Source of the DNA: Kitasatospora sp. SolWspMP-SS2h
GTDB taxonomy: Bacteria > Actinomycetota > Actinomycetes > Streptomycetales > Streptomycetaceae
Assembly: GCF_003259315.1 (NCBI RefSeq)
Contig: NZ_QLLT01000041.1
Location: 1 to 45,622 of the forward strand
Length of the DNA stretch: 45,622 nucleotides
Direction: 5' to 3'
The translations under genes and the position numbers were made by a program. Positions within the stretch are counted from its first letter, which is position 1. The number at the start of each line of letters is the position of its first letter. The notes under the pieces are model-generated. The model was not told where the DNA came from, did not search any database, and was given only the letters and a program-made list of their open reading frames with translations. Shown piece by piece: positions 1 through 7,688 of this stretch.

Positions 1-408
1 CGGCTCCGAGAGGCAGTACGAGAACATCCCCTCGCCGCGCGCCAGCGCCCCCAGGTACTTCGCCTTCAACTCCCGCGACCCCGACAGCTGCACCGGCAGC
101 GACCCCAGCTTGTTCACCGCCGGGATCAACGACGACGACGCGCACACCCGCGCCACCTCCTCGATCACCAGCACCGTCGCCAACGCGTCCGCCCCCGCAC
201 CACCGAACTCCTCCGGCACGTGCACCGCGTGCAGCTCCGCCGCCCGCAACGCGTCCAACGCCTCCTGCGGGAAACGCCCCTCCTCGTCCACCGCCGCCGC
301 GAACGGAGCGATCTTCGCCTCCGCCAGCGCACGCACCGACTCCCGGAGCATCACATGCTCCTCGCCGAGCCGGTAGAGGTCGAAGTCCGCCCCGGAGTTG
401 CCCGCCAT
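1..408 (-). CDS. acyl-CoA dehydrogenase, N-terminal part (runs off left edge)
   Basis: Only the first 136 codons are in the window. They begin MAGNSGADFDLYRL and continue through the all-helical N-terminal domain of the FAD-dependent acyl-CoA dehydrogenase family (the segment with VPEEFGGAGADALATV and the later EGMFSYCLSEP). These enzymes oxidise acyl-CoA thioesters to trans-2-enoyl-CoA and pass electrons to ETF. The substrate range cannot be judged because the catalytic Glu and most of the FAD site lie outside. The ATG at 408 is preceded by a GAGG-like purine stretch, and the upstream DNA (409-460) is unusually A+T-rich (TTAACGGTAATTAA region, TAGGAT at 449-454), so its promoter is probably there. 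Confidence 0.88.
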   Translation of the reverse strand, partial: MAGNSGADFDLYRLGEEHVMLRESVRALAEAKIAPFAAAVDEEGRFPQEALDALRAAELHAVHVPEEFGGAGADALATVLVIEEVARVCASSSLIPAVNKLGSLPVQLSGSRELKAKYLGALARGEGMFSYCLSEP

Positions 409-505
409 GTTGCTCGCCCCTCGCGTTAATTACCGTTAAGTAGTGCTCATCCTAGGGTCGCCGCCGCCCGGGCGGCAGGTGACCGGGGCAACAGGGCCGG
501 CCGGG

Positions 506-1690
506 TCAGCTGACGTCCTCGCCGAGGGTGTCGGCGCTGGTGCGGTGCTGGGCGAGGTAGTCGTCCATCCGGTCGGTGCGCATGGCGTTCCACAGCACGC
601 CCGCGGCGCCGTCGTCCATCAGGACCACCGCCTGGCCGTCGATGGTGTCGAAGCCGCCGAAGGGGGCGTTCATGAAGTGGACGCCGTCGGGGCGGACGTC
701 GCGCAGGCTCCAGGCCAGGTCGTAGAGGTCGGTGTTGCTGAGGCGGTCGTCGACGCTAGCGACGTCGCCGATGGTGCCGAGCAGGCCGGTGAGCTTGGCC
801 GGGTTGGAGAGGGTGCCGGAGTCCATGGTCCGGAGCATCAGGGCGCGCAGGAAGTTCTGCTGGCGCTTGGTGCGGTCGAGGTCGCCGTTGGGCAGGCCGT
901 GGCGCTCGCGGACGTAGAGCAGCGCCTCGGCGCCGTCCATGTGGTGGGTGCCGGCCAGCCACTCGCGGGCGTCGCCCTTGGCCTCGATGGTGCGCGGGAC
1001 GGTGATGTCGACGCCGCCGACCGCGTCGGTGAGGGCCCGGAAGCCGTTCCAGTCGATCACCGCGAGGTGGTCGATCTTGATCTTGGTGAGGTCCTGGACG
1101 GTCTGGACCGTCAGCGCCGGACCGCCCCAGGAGTAGGCGGCGTTGATCTTCGCCTTGCCGTGGCCGGGGACGGGCACCCAGGTGTCGCGCGGGATGGAGA
1201 CCAGCGAGACCGACTTCCGGTCCGCCGAGATGTGCATCAGCATCATGGTGTCGCTGCGCTGGGCCCCCGCCTGCCAGGCCGGGGCCTTGGCGTCCTTGCC
1301 GGTGGTCGGCTGGTCGGAGCGGGCGTCCAGGCCGACCAGCAGGAAGGTCTGGCCGGTGTGCGGGACGGCCGGGGGCTGCTCGGCGGCCGGTACGGTCGGG
1401 AAGGCGTCCGGGATGCGCCGCACCGAGGAGGCGTAGTGGTCGGCCGCCCACAGCAGCCCGCCGAACGCCCCGCCCGCCAGCACCAGCAGCACCGCCAGCG
1501 TCCACACCAGCAGCCGCCGCCCCCGCCGCCGCCGGTGCTGACCGGCCGCCGCGGCGGAGGAGTCCCCGCCGTCGCGGCCCTCGTCGCCGTCGTGGTTCTC
1601 GTCGCCGTCGCCGCCGTCCCCGTCGCGGCCGAAGATGCTCAGCGGACCGGGGTCCTCGTCCGGCCCGCCGCCCCGCCCCTTGGAAGTCAT
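506..1690 (-). CDS. LCP (LytR-CpsA-Psr) family cell-wall glycopolymer ligase
   Basis: This 394-residue protein has a cytoplasmic Asp/Gly-rich tail (about residues 10-45), a basic stretch HRRRRGRR, one transmembrane segment (about 60-82) and an extracellular LCP domain. LCP hallmarks are visible: RSDTMMLMHI, SIPRDTWVPVPG, KINAAYSWGG, VGGVDI and YVRERHGLPNGDLDRTKRQQ, which supply the Arg/Asp residues that bind the polyprenyl pyrophosphate and Mg. LCP proteins transfer lipid-linked glycopolymers to peptidoglycan or cell-wall sugars outside the membrane. It is divergent from the UDP-glucose dehydrogenase gene, which could supply UDP-glucuronate for such a polymer; that link is inference. No C-terminal LytR_C extension is present. 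The ATG at 1690 gives the usual tail-TM-LCP layout. Confidence 0.93.
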   Translation of the reverse strand: MTSKGRGGGPDEDPGPLSIFGRDGDGGDGDENHDGDEGRDGGDSSAAAAGQHRRRRGRRLLVWTLAVLLVLAGGAFGGLLWAADHYASSVRRIPDAFPTVPAAEQPPAVPHTGQTFLLVGLDARSDQPTTGKDAKAPAWQAGAQRSDTMMLMHISADRKSVSLVSIPRDTWVPVPGHGKAKINAAYSWGGPALTVQTVQDLTKIKIDHLAVIDWNGFRALTDAVGGVDITVPRTIEAKGDAREWLAGTHHMDGAEALLYVRERHGLPNGDLDRTKRQQNFLRALMLRTMDSGTLSNPAKLTGLLGTIGDVASVDDRLSNTDLYDLAWSLRDVRPDGVHFMNAPFGGFDTIDGQAVVLMDDGAAGVLWNAMRTDRMDDYLAQHRTSADTLGEDVS

Positions 1691-1831
1691 GGCGGCATTG
1701 TGAACCTTCCGTACAGACCTTCGAGCGAAAACCGCGAAACCGGGGCATCCGCGGCGCCCGGCGGTGCGGCTACCATCAGTGGCTGCGGCCGTCGCTCACC
1801 CCTGGTACGGCCCGGATCGAAGGGAACGCGC

Positions 1832-3175
1832 GTGGCTCCCCGCATCACGGTGATCGGCACCGGCTACCTGGGCGCGACGCATGCCGCGTGCATGGCGGAG
1901 CTCGGGTTCGAGGTCCTGGGGCTGGACGTGGACCGGGACAAGCTCACGGCGCTGGCCGCGGGCCGGGTGCCGATGTACGAGCCGGGGCTGTCCGAGCTGC
2001 TGCTGAAGCACGTGGCGGGCCACGAGGGTTCCAGCGGCCGGCTTCGGTTCACCGACTCCTGGGAGGAGGTCGCGGCCTTCGGCGACGTGCACTTCATCTG
2101 CGTGAACACCCCGCAGCGCAAGGGCGAGTTCGCGGCCGACATGAGCTACGTGGACTCCGCGCTGGAGTCGCTGGCCCCGCTGCTGGAGCGGCCGGTCCTG
2201 GTGGTCGGCAAGTCGACCGTGCCGGTGGGCTCGGCGAACCGGCTGGCGGCCCGGCTGGCCGAGCTGGCCCCGGTCGGGGCGGGGGCCGAGCTGGCCTGGA
2301 ACCCGGAGTTCCTGCGCGAGGGCTACGCGGTCGGCGACACCCTGCACCCGGACCGGCTGGTGGTCGGCGTGCGCAGCGAGCACGCCGAGCGGGTGCTGCG
2401 CGAGGTGTACGCGGGGCCGATCTCGGACGGGGTGCCGTTCGTGGTGACCGACTTCCCGACCGCCGAGCTGGTGAAGGCCGCCGCGAACTCCTTCCTGGCC
2501 ACCAAGATCTCGTTCATCAACGCGATGGCGGAGGTCTGCGAGAGCGCCGGCGCCGACGTCGTGCAGCTCTCCAAGGCGCTCTCGTACGACGACCGGATCG
2601 GCCGGAAGTTCCTGAACGCGGGCCTGGGCTTCGGCGGCGGCTGCCTGCCCAAGGACATCCGGGCGTTCATGGCGCGGGCCGGGGAGCTGGGCGCGGACCA
2701 GGCGCTGACCTTCCTGCGCGAGGTCGACTCGATCAACATGCGGCGCCGCTCCCGGATGGTGGAGCTGGCCCGCGAGCAGTGCGGCGGCGGCTTCCTGGGC
2801 CGCCGGGTCGCGGTGCTGGGCGCGGCGTTCAAGCCGAACTCGGACGACATCCGGGACTCGCCCGCGCTGAACGTGGCCGGGCAGATCCAGCTCCAGGGCG
2901 CCCAGGTCACGGTCTACGACCCGAAGGCGATGGACAACGCCCGGAAGATGTTCCCCGGCCTGTCCTACGCGGCCACCCCGCTGGAGGCCGCCGAGGGCGC
3001 GCACGTGGTGCTGCACCTGACGGAGTGGCAGGAGTTCCGCGAGCTGGACCCGGCGGAGGTCGGCGCGGTGGTCGCCGCGCGCCACCTGGTGGACGGCCGC
3101 AACGTGCTGGACGGCGAGGCCTGGCGGGCCGCGGGCTGGACGTACCGGGCGATGGGCCGCCCGTCGGCGGAATGA
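1832..3175 (+). CDS. UDP-glucose/GDP-mannose 6-dehydrogenase family (UDP-glucose 6-dehydrogenase)
   Basis: The product (447 aa) has the three-part structure of NAD-dependent sugar-nucleotide dehydrogenases. It shows an N-terminal Rossmann motif ITVIGTGYLGATHA, the central dimerisation part with ELVKAAANSFLATKISFIN, and the catalytic cysteine in GFGGGCLPKD (about residue 271), followed by the C-terminal UDP-binding domain with VAVLGAAFKPNSDDIRDSP. The reaction is the two-step oxidation of UDP-glucose to UDP-glucuronate; GDP-mannose cannot be excluded by eye. A GTG start at 1832 is chosen because the family begins right at the Rossmann strand and GAAGGGAA lies upstream. The upstream in-frame open frame is antisense to the LCP gene. 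A 14-bp triplication begins inside its last codons. Confidence 0.92.
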   Translation: MAPRITVIGTGYLGATHAACMAELGFEVLGLDVDRDKLTALAAGRVPMYEPGLSELLLKHVAGHEGSSGRLRFTDSWEEVAAFGDVHFICVNTPQRKGEFAADMSYVDSALESLAPLLERPVLVVGKSTVPVGSANRLAARLAELAPVGAGAELAWNPEFLREGYAVGDTLHPDRLVVGVRSEHAERVLREVYAGPISDGVPFVVTDFPTAELVKAAANSFLATKISFINAMAEVCESAGADVVQLSKALSYDDRIGRKFLNAGLGFGGGCLPKDIRAFMARAGELGADQALTFLREVDSINMRRRSRMVELAREQCGGGFLGRRVAVLGAAFKPNSDDIRDSPALNVAGQIQLQGAQVTVYDPKAMDNARKMFPGLSYAATPLEAAEGAHVVLHLTEWQEFRELDPAEVGAVVAARHLVDGRNVLDGEAWRAAGWTYRAMGRPSAE

Positions 3176-3203
3176 CGTCGGCGGAATGACGTCGGCGGAA
3201 TGA
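3163..3203. repeat. 14-bp unit tandemly triplicated over a stop codon
   Basis: The unit GTCGGCGGAATGAC occurs at 3163-3176, 3177-3190 and 3191-3203 (the last copy ends TGAG instead of TGAC). The first copy holds the TGA stop of the dehydrogenase gene. Because 14 is not a multiple of three, the copies place a TGA in each reading frame. Confidence 0.95.
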
Positions 3204-3231
3204 GCCGCGCGGTGGCGTCGTTGCCCCGGAC

Positions 3232-3639
3232 ATGAGCTACGGAGACGACGCCACCGTCCGGAAGATCCTCACCTCCTCCGGCGACACCTGGGCCGTGGTC
3301 GGCCTGTCGAACAACACCGCGCGCGCCGCGTACGGCGTGGCCCGGGTGCTCCAGCGGGCCGGGAAGCGGATCGTGCCGGTGCACCCGAAGGCCGAGACGG
3401 TGCTCGGCGAGCCGGGCTACGCCTCGCTCGCCGAGGTCCCGTTCCCGGTGGACGTGGTGGACGTGTTCGTGAACTCCGCGCTGGCCGGCCCGGTCGCCGA
3501 CCAGGCGGTGGCGGCGGGCGCGAAGGCCGTCTGGTTCCAGCTCGGGGTCGTCGACGAGGCGGCCTTCGCGCGGACCCGCGCGGCCGGGCTGGACATGGTG
3601 ATGGACCGCTGCCCGGCGATCGAGCTGCCGAGGCTGTGA
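3232..3639 (+). CDS. CoA-binding domain protein (YccU-like)
   Basis: A 135-residue single-domain protein with the Rossmann-type CoA-binding fold seen as the N-terminal domain of succinyl-CoA synthetase alpha. Visible features are TWAVVGLSNNTARAAYGVARVLQ (dinucleotide/CoA loop), RIVPVHPKAETVLGE, VDVVDVFVNS and the C-terminal MDRCPAIELPRL, where a conserved Cys is typical of this small family. These proteins bind CoA or a derivative; no reaction is firmly assigned. It lies 56 bp after the dehydrogenase, in the same direction, and may be read with it, but there is no functional link between the two. The ATG at 3232 is the only good start, although the SD is weak. Confidence 0.85.
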   Translation: MSYGDDATVRKILTSSGDTWAVVGLSNNTARAAYGVARVLQRAGKRIVPVHPKAETVLGEPGYASLAEVPFPVDVVDVFVNSALAGPVADQAVAAGAKAVWFQLGVVDEAAFARTRAAGLDMVMDRCPAIELPRL

Positions 3640-3669
3640 CCGGGCCGCCGGGGCCGTGACGGGCCCCGG

Positions 3670-4545
3670 TCAGCCCCCGATCGGGAAGGCGATGTCGCAG
3701 ACCGGGTCGGACGGCCCGGCGGCGGCCCAGTCGGCGAAGTAGACCTCTCGGCCCGCGCCGGTGCGCGGGGTGCCGTTCCGTTCCATCCAGGCGCAGACCG
3801 CGTCGTAGGCGCTGAGGATCTGCGGGTACTCCACCTGCGCCTTGGTGATCCTGGTGTACGCCTCCCGGTGCGCGGGTTCGGTGCGGTGCGCGGCGGTCAG
3901 GCCCGCGGCGCGGGCCGGGTCGACCGGGACGCAGACCTCGACCGGGCCGTCGGCGTCCTCGTTGACGTCCCCGTGGTAGATCACGAACGGGGCGGCCGTG
4001 ACGCCGCCGTGGGCCGCCGCGACGGCCTCCAGCCGGGCGGTGGCCTCCGGGATGAAGCGGTCCAGCTCCTCCGGCTTGGCGCGGCGCTGCTCGGTGAGCA
4101 CCACCTGCTCGGGCACGTCCCGCTGTTCGATCCGGTACATCTCGTCGATCCCTTCGAGTCCGCTGAGTTGGACGCGGAGGTGGGCGGCCAGCGTCCGCTG
4201 CGAGGCGGTCCGCCGTTCGACGGCGGCCCAGTACGCGGCGATCCGCTCCGCCGCCGCGGGGCCCGGCAGGGCGAGCACCTCGGCGACGGTGGCCAGCGGC
4301 ATGTCCAGGCCGCGCAGCCGGACGATCAGCCGCGCGGTGGCCAGCCGCTCCGGCCGGTAGTAGCGGTAGCCGCTGTCCGGGTCGATCCGGTCCGGCGGCA
4401 GCAGCCCCTGCCGGTCGTACAGCCGCAGCGCCTTCGGCGACAGCAGGCCGCGTCGGGCGAACTCACCGGTGGTGAGCAGCCGTTCCTCCTCCGCACCGGC
4501 CACGTTCGGGCCTGCCCCAGGGGCGGGGTCAAGTCCGTCGGTCAC
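3670..4545 (-). CDS. MerR-family regulator with GyrI-like effector-binding domain
   Basis: A 291-residue regulator. Residues about 22-90 form a MerR winged-helix domain (LLTTGEFARRGLLSPKALRLYDRQGLLPP, then SGYRYYRPERLATARLIVRLR). A coiled-coil dimer helix follows (about 90-135). The C-terminal half (from EMYRIEQRDVPEQVV) looks like the AraC-type effector-binding/GyrI-like fold that binds small hydrophobic ligands, as in BltR-type regulators. The GTG start overlaps the TGA of the upstream dipeptidase gene by 4 bp (GTGA), so the two are translationally coupled. The cysteine pattern of metal-sensing MerR proteins is absent. Confidence 0.88.
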   Translation of the reverse strand: MTDGLDPAPGAGPNVAGAEEERLLTTGEFARRGLLSPKALRLYDRQGLLPPDRIDPDSGYRYYRPERLATARLIVRLRGLDMPLATVAEVLALPGPAAAERIAAYWAAVERRTASQRTLAAHLRVQLSGLEGIDEMYRIEQRDVPEQVVLTEQRRAKPEELDRFIPEATARLEAVAAAHGGVTAAPFVIYHGDVNEDADGPVEVCVPVDPARAAGLTAAHRTEPAHREAYTRITKAQVEYPQILSAYDAVCAWMERNGTPRTGAGREVYFADWAAAGPSDPVCDIAFPIGG

Positions 4546-5735
4546 GCGCCGTCCAGCTGTGCCCGGGTGGCGATCGAGGGGCGGCGCTCGGCCCGCAGCC
4601 GGCGGGCGGCCGTCTCGGCGCCGCGCAGCACCCGGACGGCGTTGTGCCAGGTCAGTTTGGCGAGGTCGGCCTCGGACCAGCCGCGGCGCAGCAGTTCGGC
4701 GACCAGCACCGGGTAGCCGGAGACGTCCTCCAGGCCGGCCGGGGTGAACGCGGTGCCGTCGTAGTCGCCGCCGAGGCCGACGTGGTCGATGCCGGCCACC
4801 TCCCGCAGGTGGTCGAGGTGGTCGGCGACGGTCGCGGCGGTGGCGGTCGGGCGGGGGTGCTCGGCCTCGTAGGCGCGCTGGACGGCCATCGCCTCGGGCG
4901 TGGTCTCCAGCGGGTGCAGGCCCCTGGCACGCATGTTGGCGTCGGCGGCGAGCGTCCACTCGATGGCGGCGGGCAGCACGAACTTGGGCACGAAGGTGGC
5001 CATCACGACGCCGCCGTTGGCGGCCAGCGCGGTCAGCACGTCGTCCGGGACGTTGCGCGGGTGGTCGCAGACGGCGCGGGCGGAGGAGTGCGAGAAGACC
5101 ACCGGGGCCTCGGAGACCCGCAGCGCGTCGCGCATGGTGTCGGCCGAGACGTGCGAGAGGTCGACCAGCATGCCGAGCCGGTTCATCTCCCGGACCACCT
5201 CCTCGCCGAACGCGGTGAGTCCGCCGTGCGCGGGCTCGTCGGTGGCGGAGTCGGCCCAGGGCACGTTGGAGTTGTGGGTGAGCGTCAGGTAGCGCACGCC
5301 CAGTTCGTACAGTGCGCGCAGGGTGGCCAGCGAGGAGTTGATGGAGTGGCCGCCCTCGGCGCCCATCAGCGAGGCGATCCGGCCTTCGGCGCGGGCGGCC
5401 TCCAGGTCGTCGGCGGTCAGCGCGAGCCGCAGGTGCTCGGGGTGGCGCGCGGTCATCGCCCGGACGAAGTCGATCTGCTCCAGCGTCGCGCTGACCGCGC
5501 TGTCGCCCGCCAGTTCGGCGGGCACGTACACCGACCAGAACTGCGCGCCGACCCCGCCCGCCCGCAGGCGGCCGAAGTCGGTGTGCAGCCGGTGGCTCTG
5601 ATCGGCCGTCAGGTCGACGGCGTCGAGGTCGTACCCGGCCTGGGCGCGCATCGCCCACGGCAGGTCGTTGTGGCCGTCCACCACCGGCGTGGTGCGCAGG
5701 ACGGCCCGGGCGCGGTCGAGCAGTTCGGGGGTCAT
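4542..5735 (-). CDS. membrane-type dipeptidase (peptidase family M19)
   Basis: This 397-residue protein carries the zinc-ligand set of renal-dipeptidase-type enzymes: H22 and D24 in VDGHNDLPW, E127 in GAEGGHS, H195 in VDLSHVSADT and H216 in FSHSSARAV, plus the closing GLGGDYDG motif. Family members hydrolyse dipeptides, some with D-residues or dehydropeptides, using a binuclear zinc centre in a TIM barrel. There is no signal peptide, so the bacterial enzyme is probably cytoplasmic. It is first in a two-gene unit with the MerR regulator, coupled by a GTGA overlap. The ATG at 5735 follows a GGGGG-type SD. Confidence 0.93.
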   Translation of the reverse strand: MTPELLDRARAVLRTTPVVDGHNDLPWAMRAQAGYDLDAVDLTADQSHRLHTDFGRLRAGGVGAQFWSVYVPAELAGDSAVSATLEQIDFVRAMTARHPEHLRLALTADDLEAARAEGRIASLMGAEGGHSINSSLATLRALYELGVRYLTLTHNSNVPWADSATDEPAHGGLTAFGEEVVREMNRLGMLVDLSHVSADTMRDALRVSEAPVVFSHSSARAVCDHPRNVPDDVLTALAANGGVVMATFVPKFVLPAAIEWTLAADANMRARGLHPLETTPEAMAVQRAYEAEHPRPTATAATVADHLDHLREVAGIDHVGLGGDYDGTAFTPAGLEDVSGYPVLVAELLRRGWSEADLAKLTWHNAVRVLRGAETAARRLRAERRPSIATRAQLDGA

Positions 5736-5983
5736 GCCCCCGTTCTACCGCCGCGCCGGGGGAAAGGTCATCCCCGGCGCGTCGGCCGGCCGGGGCGCCG
5801 GGGCCCGCGCGGTCCGGTCCTCACCCAGCGGGGTTCCCCGCCAAGGGAATTGCCACGTTCCGTACTCGTCGCGTCACGCTTCGCCGCTAAGCTGAACGGC
5901 GCAGACGCCCGGTGGACGGGACGCCGGACGGTGGGTTCCCGAGGGCCGTGGCGTGCGGATGGCCCAACAGGGAGGGGAAGGCC

Positions 5984-6814
5984 ATGAGCTTCCCGGAGCG
6001 AGAAGTCGACCCGTCTCGGAGTGCGCGGCACTTCTACGGGGCCGAGATCCGGCGGCGGCGCGCGGAGCTCGGCTGGTCCCTCGTCAAGCTCGCCGAGGGG
6101 GTGCACTTCTCCGTCAGCACGCTGTCCCGGGTCGAGAACGGGGACGTCAGGGTGCCCCAGGGGCTGTCGGAGATGCTGGACCAGGTCTTCCGGACCGACG
6201 GCCTCTTCGCCCGGCTGCTCCCGCTGGCGCTGCGGGAGGACCACCCGGCGAAGTACCAGGAGTTCCTGACTCTCGCGGACCAGGCGCTCGTCCACGAGTC
6301 CTACAGTCCCAACATGCCGGGTCTGCTCCAGACCGAGGCGTTCGCCCGGCACGCGCTGCGCGCGGGCCTCCCCTACGCGCCGGAGGAGGAGGTGGAGGAG
6401 CGGGTCCGGGCCCGGATGGGCCGACAGCTCCGGCTGCGCGACTCGGAGTGCCGGTACTGGTTCATCCTGGACGAGTACGCGTTCCACCGGACCTACGGCG
6501 GCCCGGCGGTGACGGCCGGGCAGCTGCGGGCGATCCTCGACGCGGCCACGCTGCCCAACGTGGTCGTCCAGGTGCTCCCGTTCGCGTCCGGCGGGCACTC
6601 CGAGACCTCCTCGATGACGCTGCTCACGCTGCCGGGCGGCGACCGGCTCGCGTACGAGGAGAGCAGCCGGACCGGGACGATCTACGAGACGGCGGCGGAC
6701 ATCGCGGAGCGGCAGTGGCTCTACGATCTACTACGGGCTCAGGCACTGCCCCCGCAGGAGTCCGAGTTCACGATCAGCTCGATGCTGGAAGGACTGGCTT
6801 CTGATGCACCCTGA
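5984..6814 (+). CDS. XRE-family HTH regulator with DUF5753 (WhiJ/AbaA-like)
   Basis: A 276-residue protein. An N-terminal Cro/C1-type helix-turn-helix spans about residues 18-70 (AEIRRRRAELGWSLVKLAEG, then VSTLSRVENGD). The C-terminal DUF5753 domain follows, with EHPAKYQEFLTLADQA-like and SYSPNMPGLLQTEAFARHAL segments and a core around RLRDSECRYWFILDEYAFHR. Such proteins are very numerous in Streptomyces, usually next to a small DUF397 protein; a few affect development and antibiotic production. GGAGGGG precedes the ATG at 5984, and in-frame codons further upstream lack an SD. The 3-prime end overlaps the next gene by 11 bp. Confidence 0.92.
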   Translation: MSFPEREVDPSRSARHFYGAEIRRRRAELGWSLVKLAEGVHFSVSTLSRVENGDVRVPQGLSEMLDQVFRTDGLFARLLPLALREDHPAKYQEFLTLADQALVHESYSPNMPGLLQTEAFARHALRAGLPYAPEEEVEERVRARMGRQLRLRDSECRYWFILDEYAFHRTYGGPAVTAGQLRAILDAATLPNVVVQVLPFASGGHSETSSMTLLTLPGGDRLAYEESSRTGTIYETAADIAERQWLYDLLRAQALPPQESEFTISSMLEGLASDAP

Positions 6815-7019
6815 CCTGAACGCCCCCGCCGAGGCGCGCCGTTGGCGGAAGAGCAGTTACAGCAACAACGACGGCGGCGAGTGCATCGAGGTGGACGACG
6901 CCCACCCCGGCCACGTCCGCGACTCCAAGGACCCCGACGGCCCGGTCCTGCACTTCCCCGCCGCCGCCTGGCACACCTTCGTCGCCGCAGTCACCGCCGG
7001 AGAGTTCGGCACCGGCTGA
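6804..7019 (+). CDS. DUF397 small protein, partner of the XRE/DUF5753 regulator
   Basis: A 71-residue protein with the DUF397 pattern: RRWRKSSYSNNDGGECIEV, then VRDSKDPDGPVLHF and AAWHTFVAAVTAGEF. Its start codon lies inside the end of the XRE gene (11-bp overlap), so production of the two is coupled. In Streptomyces such proteins are thought to modulate the neighbouring DNA-binding protein; a toxin-antitoxin-like relation has been suggested for some pairs. It is followed at once by a strong hairpin. Confidence 0.93.
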   Translation: MHPDLNAPAEARRWRKSSYSNNDGGECIEVDDAHPGHVRDSKDPDGPVLHFPAAAWHTFVAAVTAGEFGTG

Positions 7020-7032
7020 CCGACCTTCCCGC

Positions 7033-7070
7033 CCCGGCCCCCGCCCGCGCTCTCGCGGGCGGGGGCCGGG
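7033..7070. terminator. strong 17-bp hairpin between convergent genes
   Basis: A perfect 17-bp stem (7033-7049 with 7054-7070, loop CTCT) lies between the convergent DUF397 and purE genes. It should act on both strands. There is no long T-tract, as is usual in high-G+C actinomycetes. Confidence 0.85.
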
Positions 7071-7082
7071 AAGGCCATCCGC

Positions 7083-7610
7083 CTACTTGCCGAAGCCGAA
7101 GGAGTCGTTGCCCGCCACCTTGGCGCGCAGCTTGCGGCCCTTCTCGGTGGCCTGGTTGTTCAGCTCGGCCTGGAACTCGACCATCTTCTCGGTGAGTTCG
7201 GGGTCGAACGCGGCCAGCATCCGCACCGCGAGCAGGCCCGCGTTGCGCGCGCCCGCCACCGAGACGGTCGCCACCGGCACCCCGGCCGGCATCTGGACGA
7301 TCGACAGCAGGCTGTCCATCCCGTCCAGGTAGCGCAGCGGCACCGGGACGCCGATCACCGGCAGCGGCGTCACCGAGGCCAGCATCCCCGGCAGGTGCGC
7401 GGCCCCGCCCGCCCCGGCGATGACCGCCTTCAGCCCGCGCCCGTGCGCCCGCTCGCCGTAGGCGACCATCTCGCGCGGCATCCGGTGCGCGGAGACCACG
7501 TCGACCTCGTACGGGATCTCGAACTCGTCCAGCGCCTGCGCGGCGGCCTCCATCACGGGCCAGTCGGAGTCGGAGCCCATCACGATGCCGACAAGGGGGG
7601 ACTTGGTCAT
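7083..7610 (-). CDS. purE: N5-carboxyaminoimidazole ribonucleotide mutase
   Basis: A 175-residue class I PurE. It converts N5-CAIR to CAIR in de novo purine synthesis. The active-site loop GIVMGSDSDWPVM (residues about 8-20), the conserved SAHRMP and the glycine-rich AGAGGAAHLPGMLAS and LLSIVQMPAGVPVAT segments are all present, and the length is normal. AAAGGA lies 5-6 nt before the ATG at 7610. The gene normally follows purK directly; here 1.3 kb of foreign DNA (tnpB, antisense) separates them, so transcription from the purK promoter must cross the element or a new promoter must be used. A hairpin (7629-7649) precedes the SD. Confidence 0.97.
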   Translation of the reverse strand: MTKSPLVGIVMGSDSDWPVMEAAAQALDEFEIPYEVDVVSAHRMPREMVAYGERAHGRGLKAVIAGAGGAAHLPGMLASVTPLPVIGVPVPLRYLDGMDSLLSIVQMPAGVPVATVSVAGARNAGLLAVRMLAAFDPELTEKMVEFQAELNNQATEKGRKLRAKVAGNDSFGFGK

Positions 7611-7628
7611 GGCGGTCCTTTCGTGGGT

Positions 7629-7649
7629 GCCCCGGCTTCGGCCCGGGGC
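7629..7649. other. hairpin upstream of purE, possible left-end structure of the TnpB element
   Basis: GCCCCGG (7629-7635) pairs with CCGGGGC (7643-7649) around a 7-nt loop. It lies just before the purE SD. It may be a subterminal hairpin of the mobile element's left end, or part of the native purE leader. Confidence 0.5.
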
Positions 7650-7688
7650 GACGTGCGGTACGACGTGGTGTCAGTGGGGGGTTCTAGC

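Noticed and set aside
443..1831. Long + strand open frame leading into the UDP-glucose dehydrogenase
   Set aside because: It is antisense to the LCP gene, has no family features, and the dehydrogenase fold starts only at 1832. High G+C DNA gives such open shadow frames.
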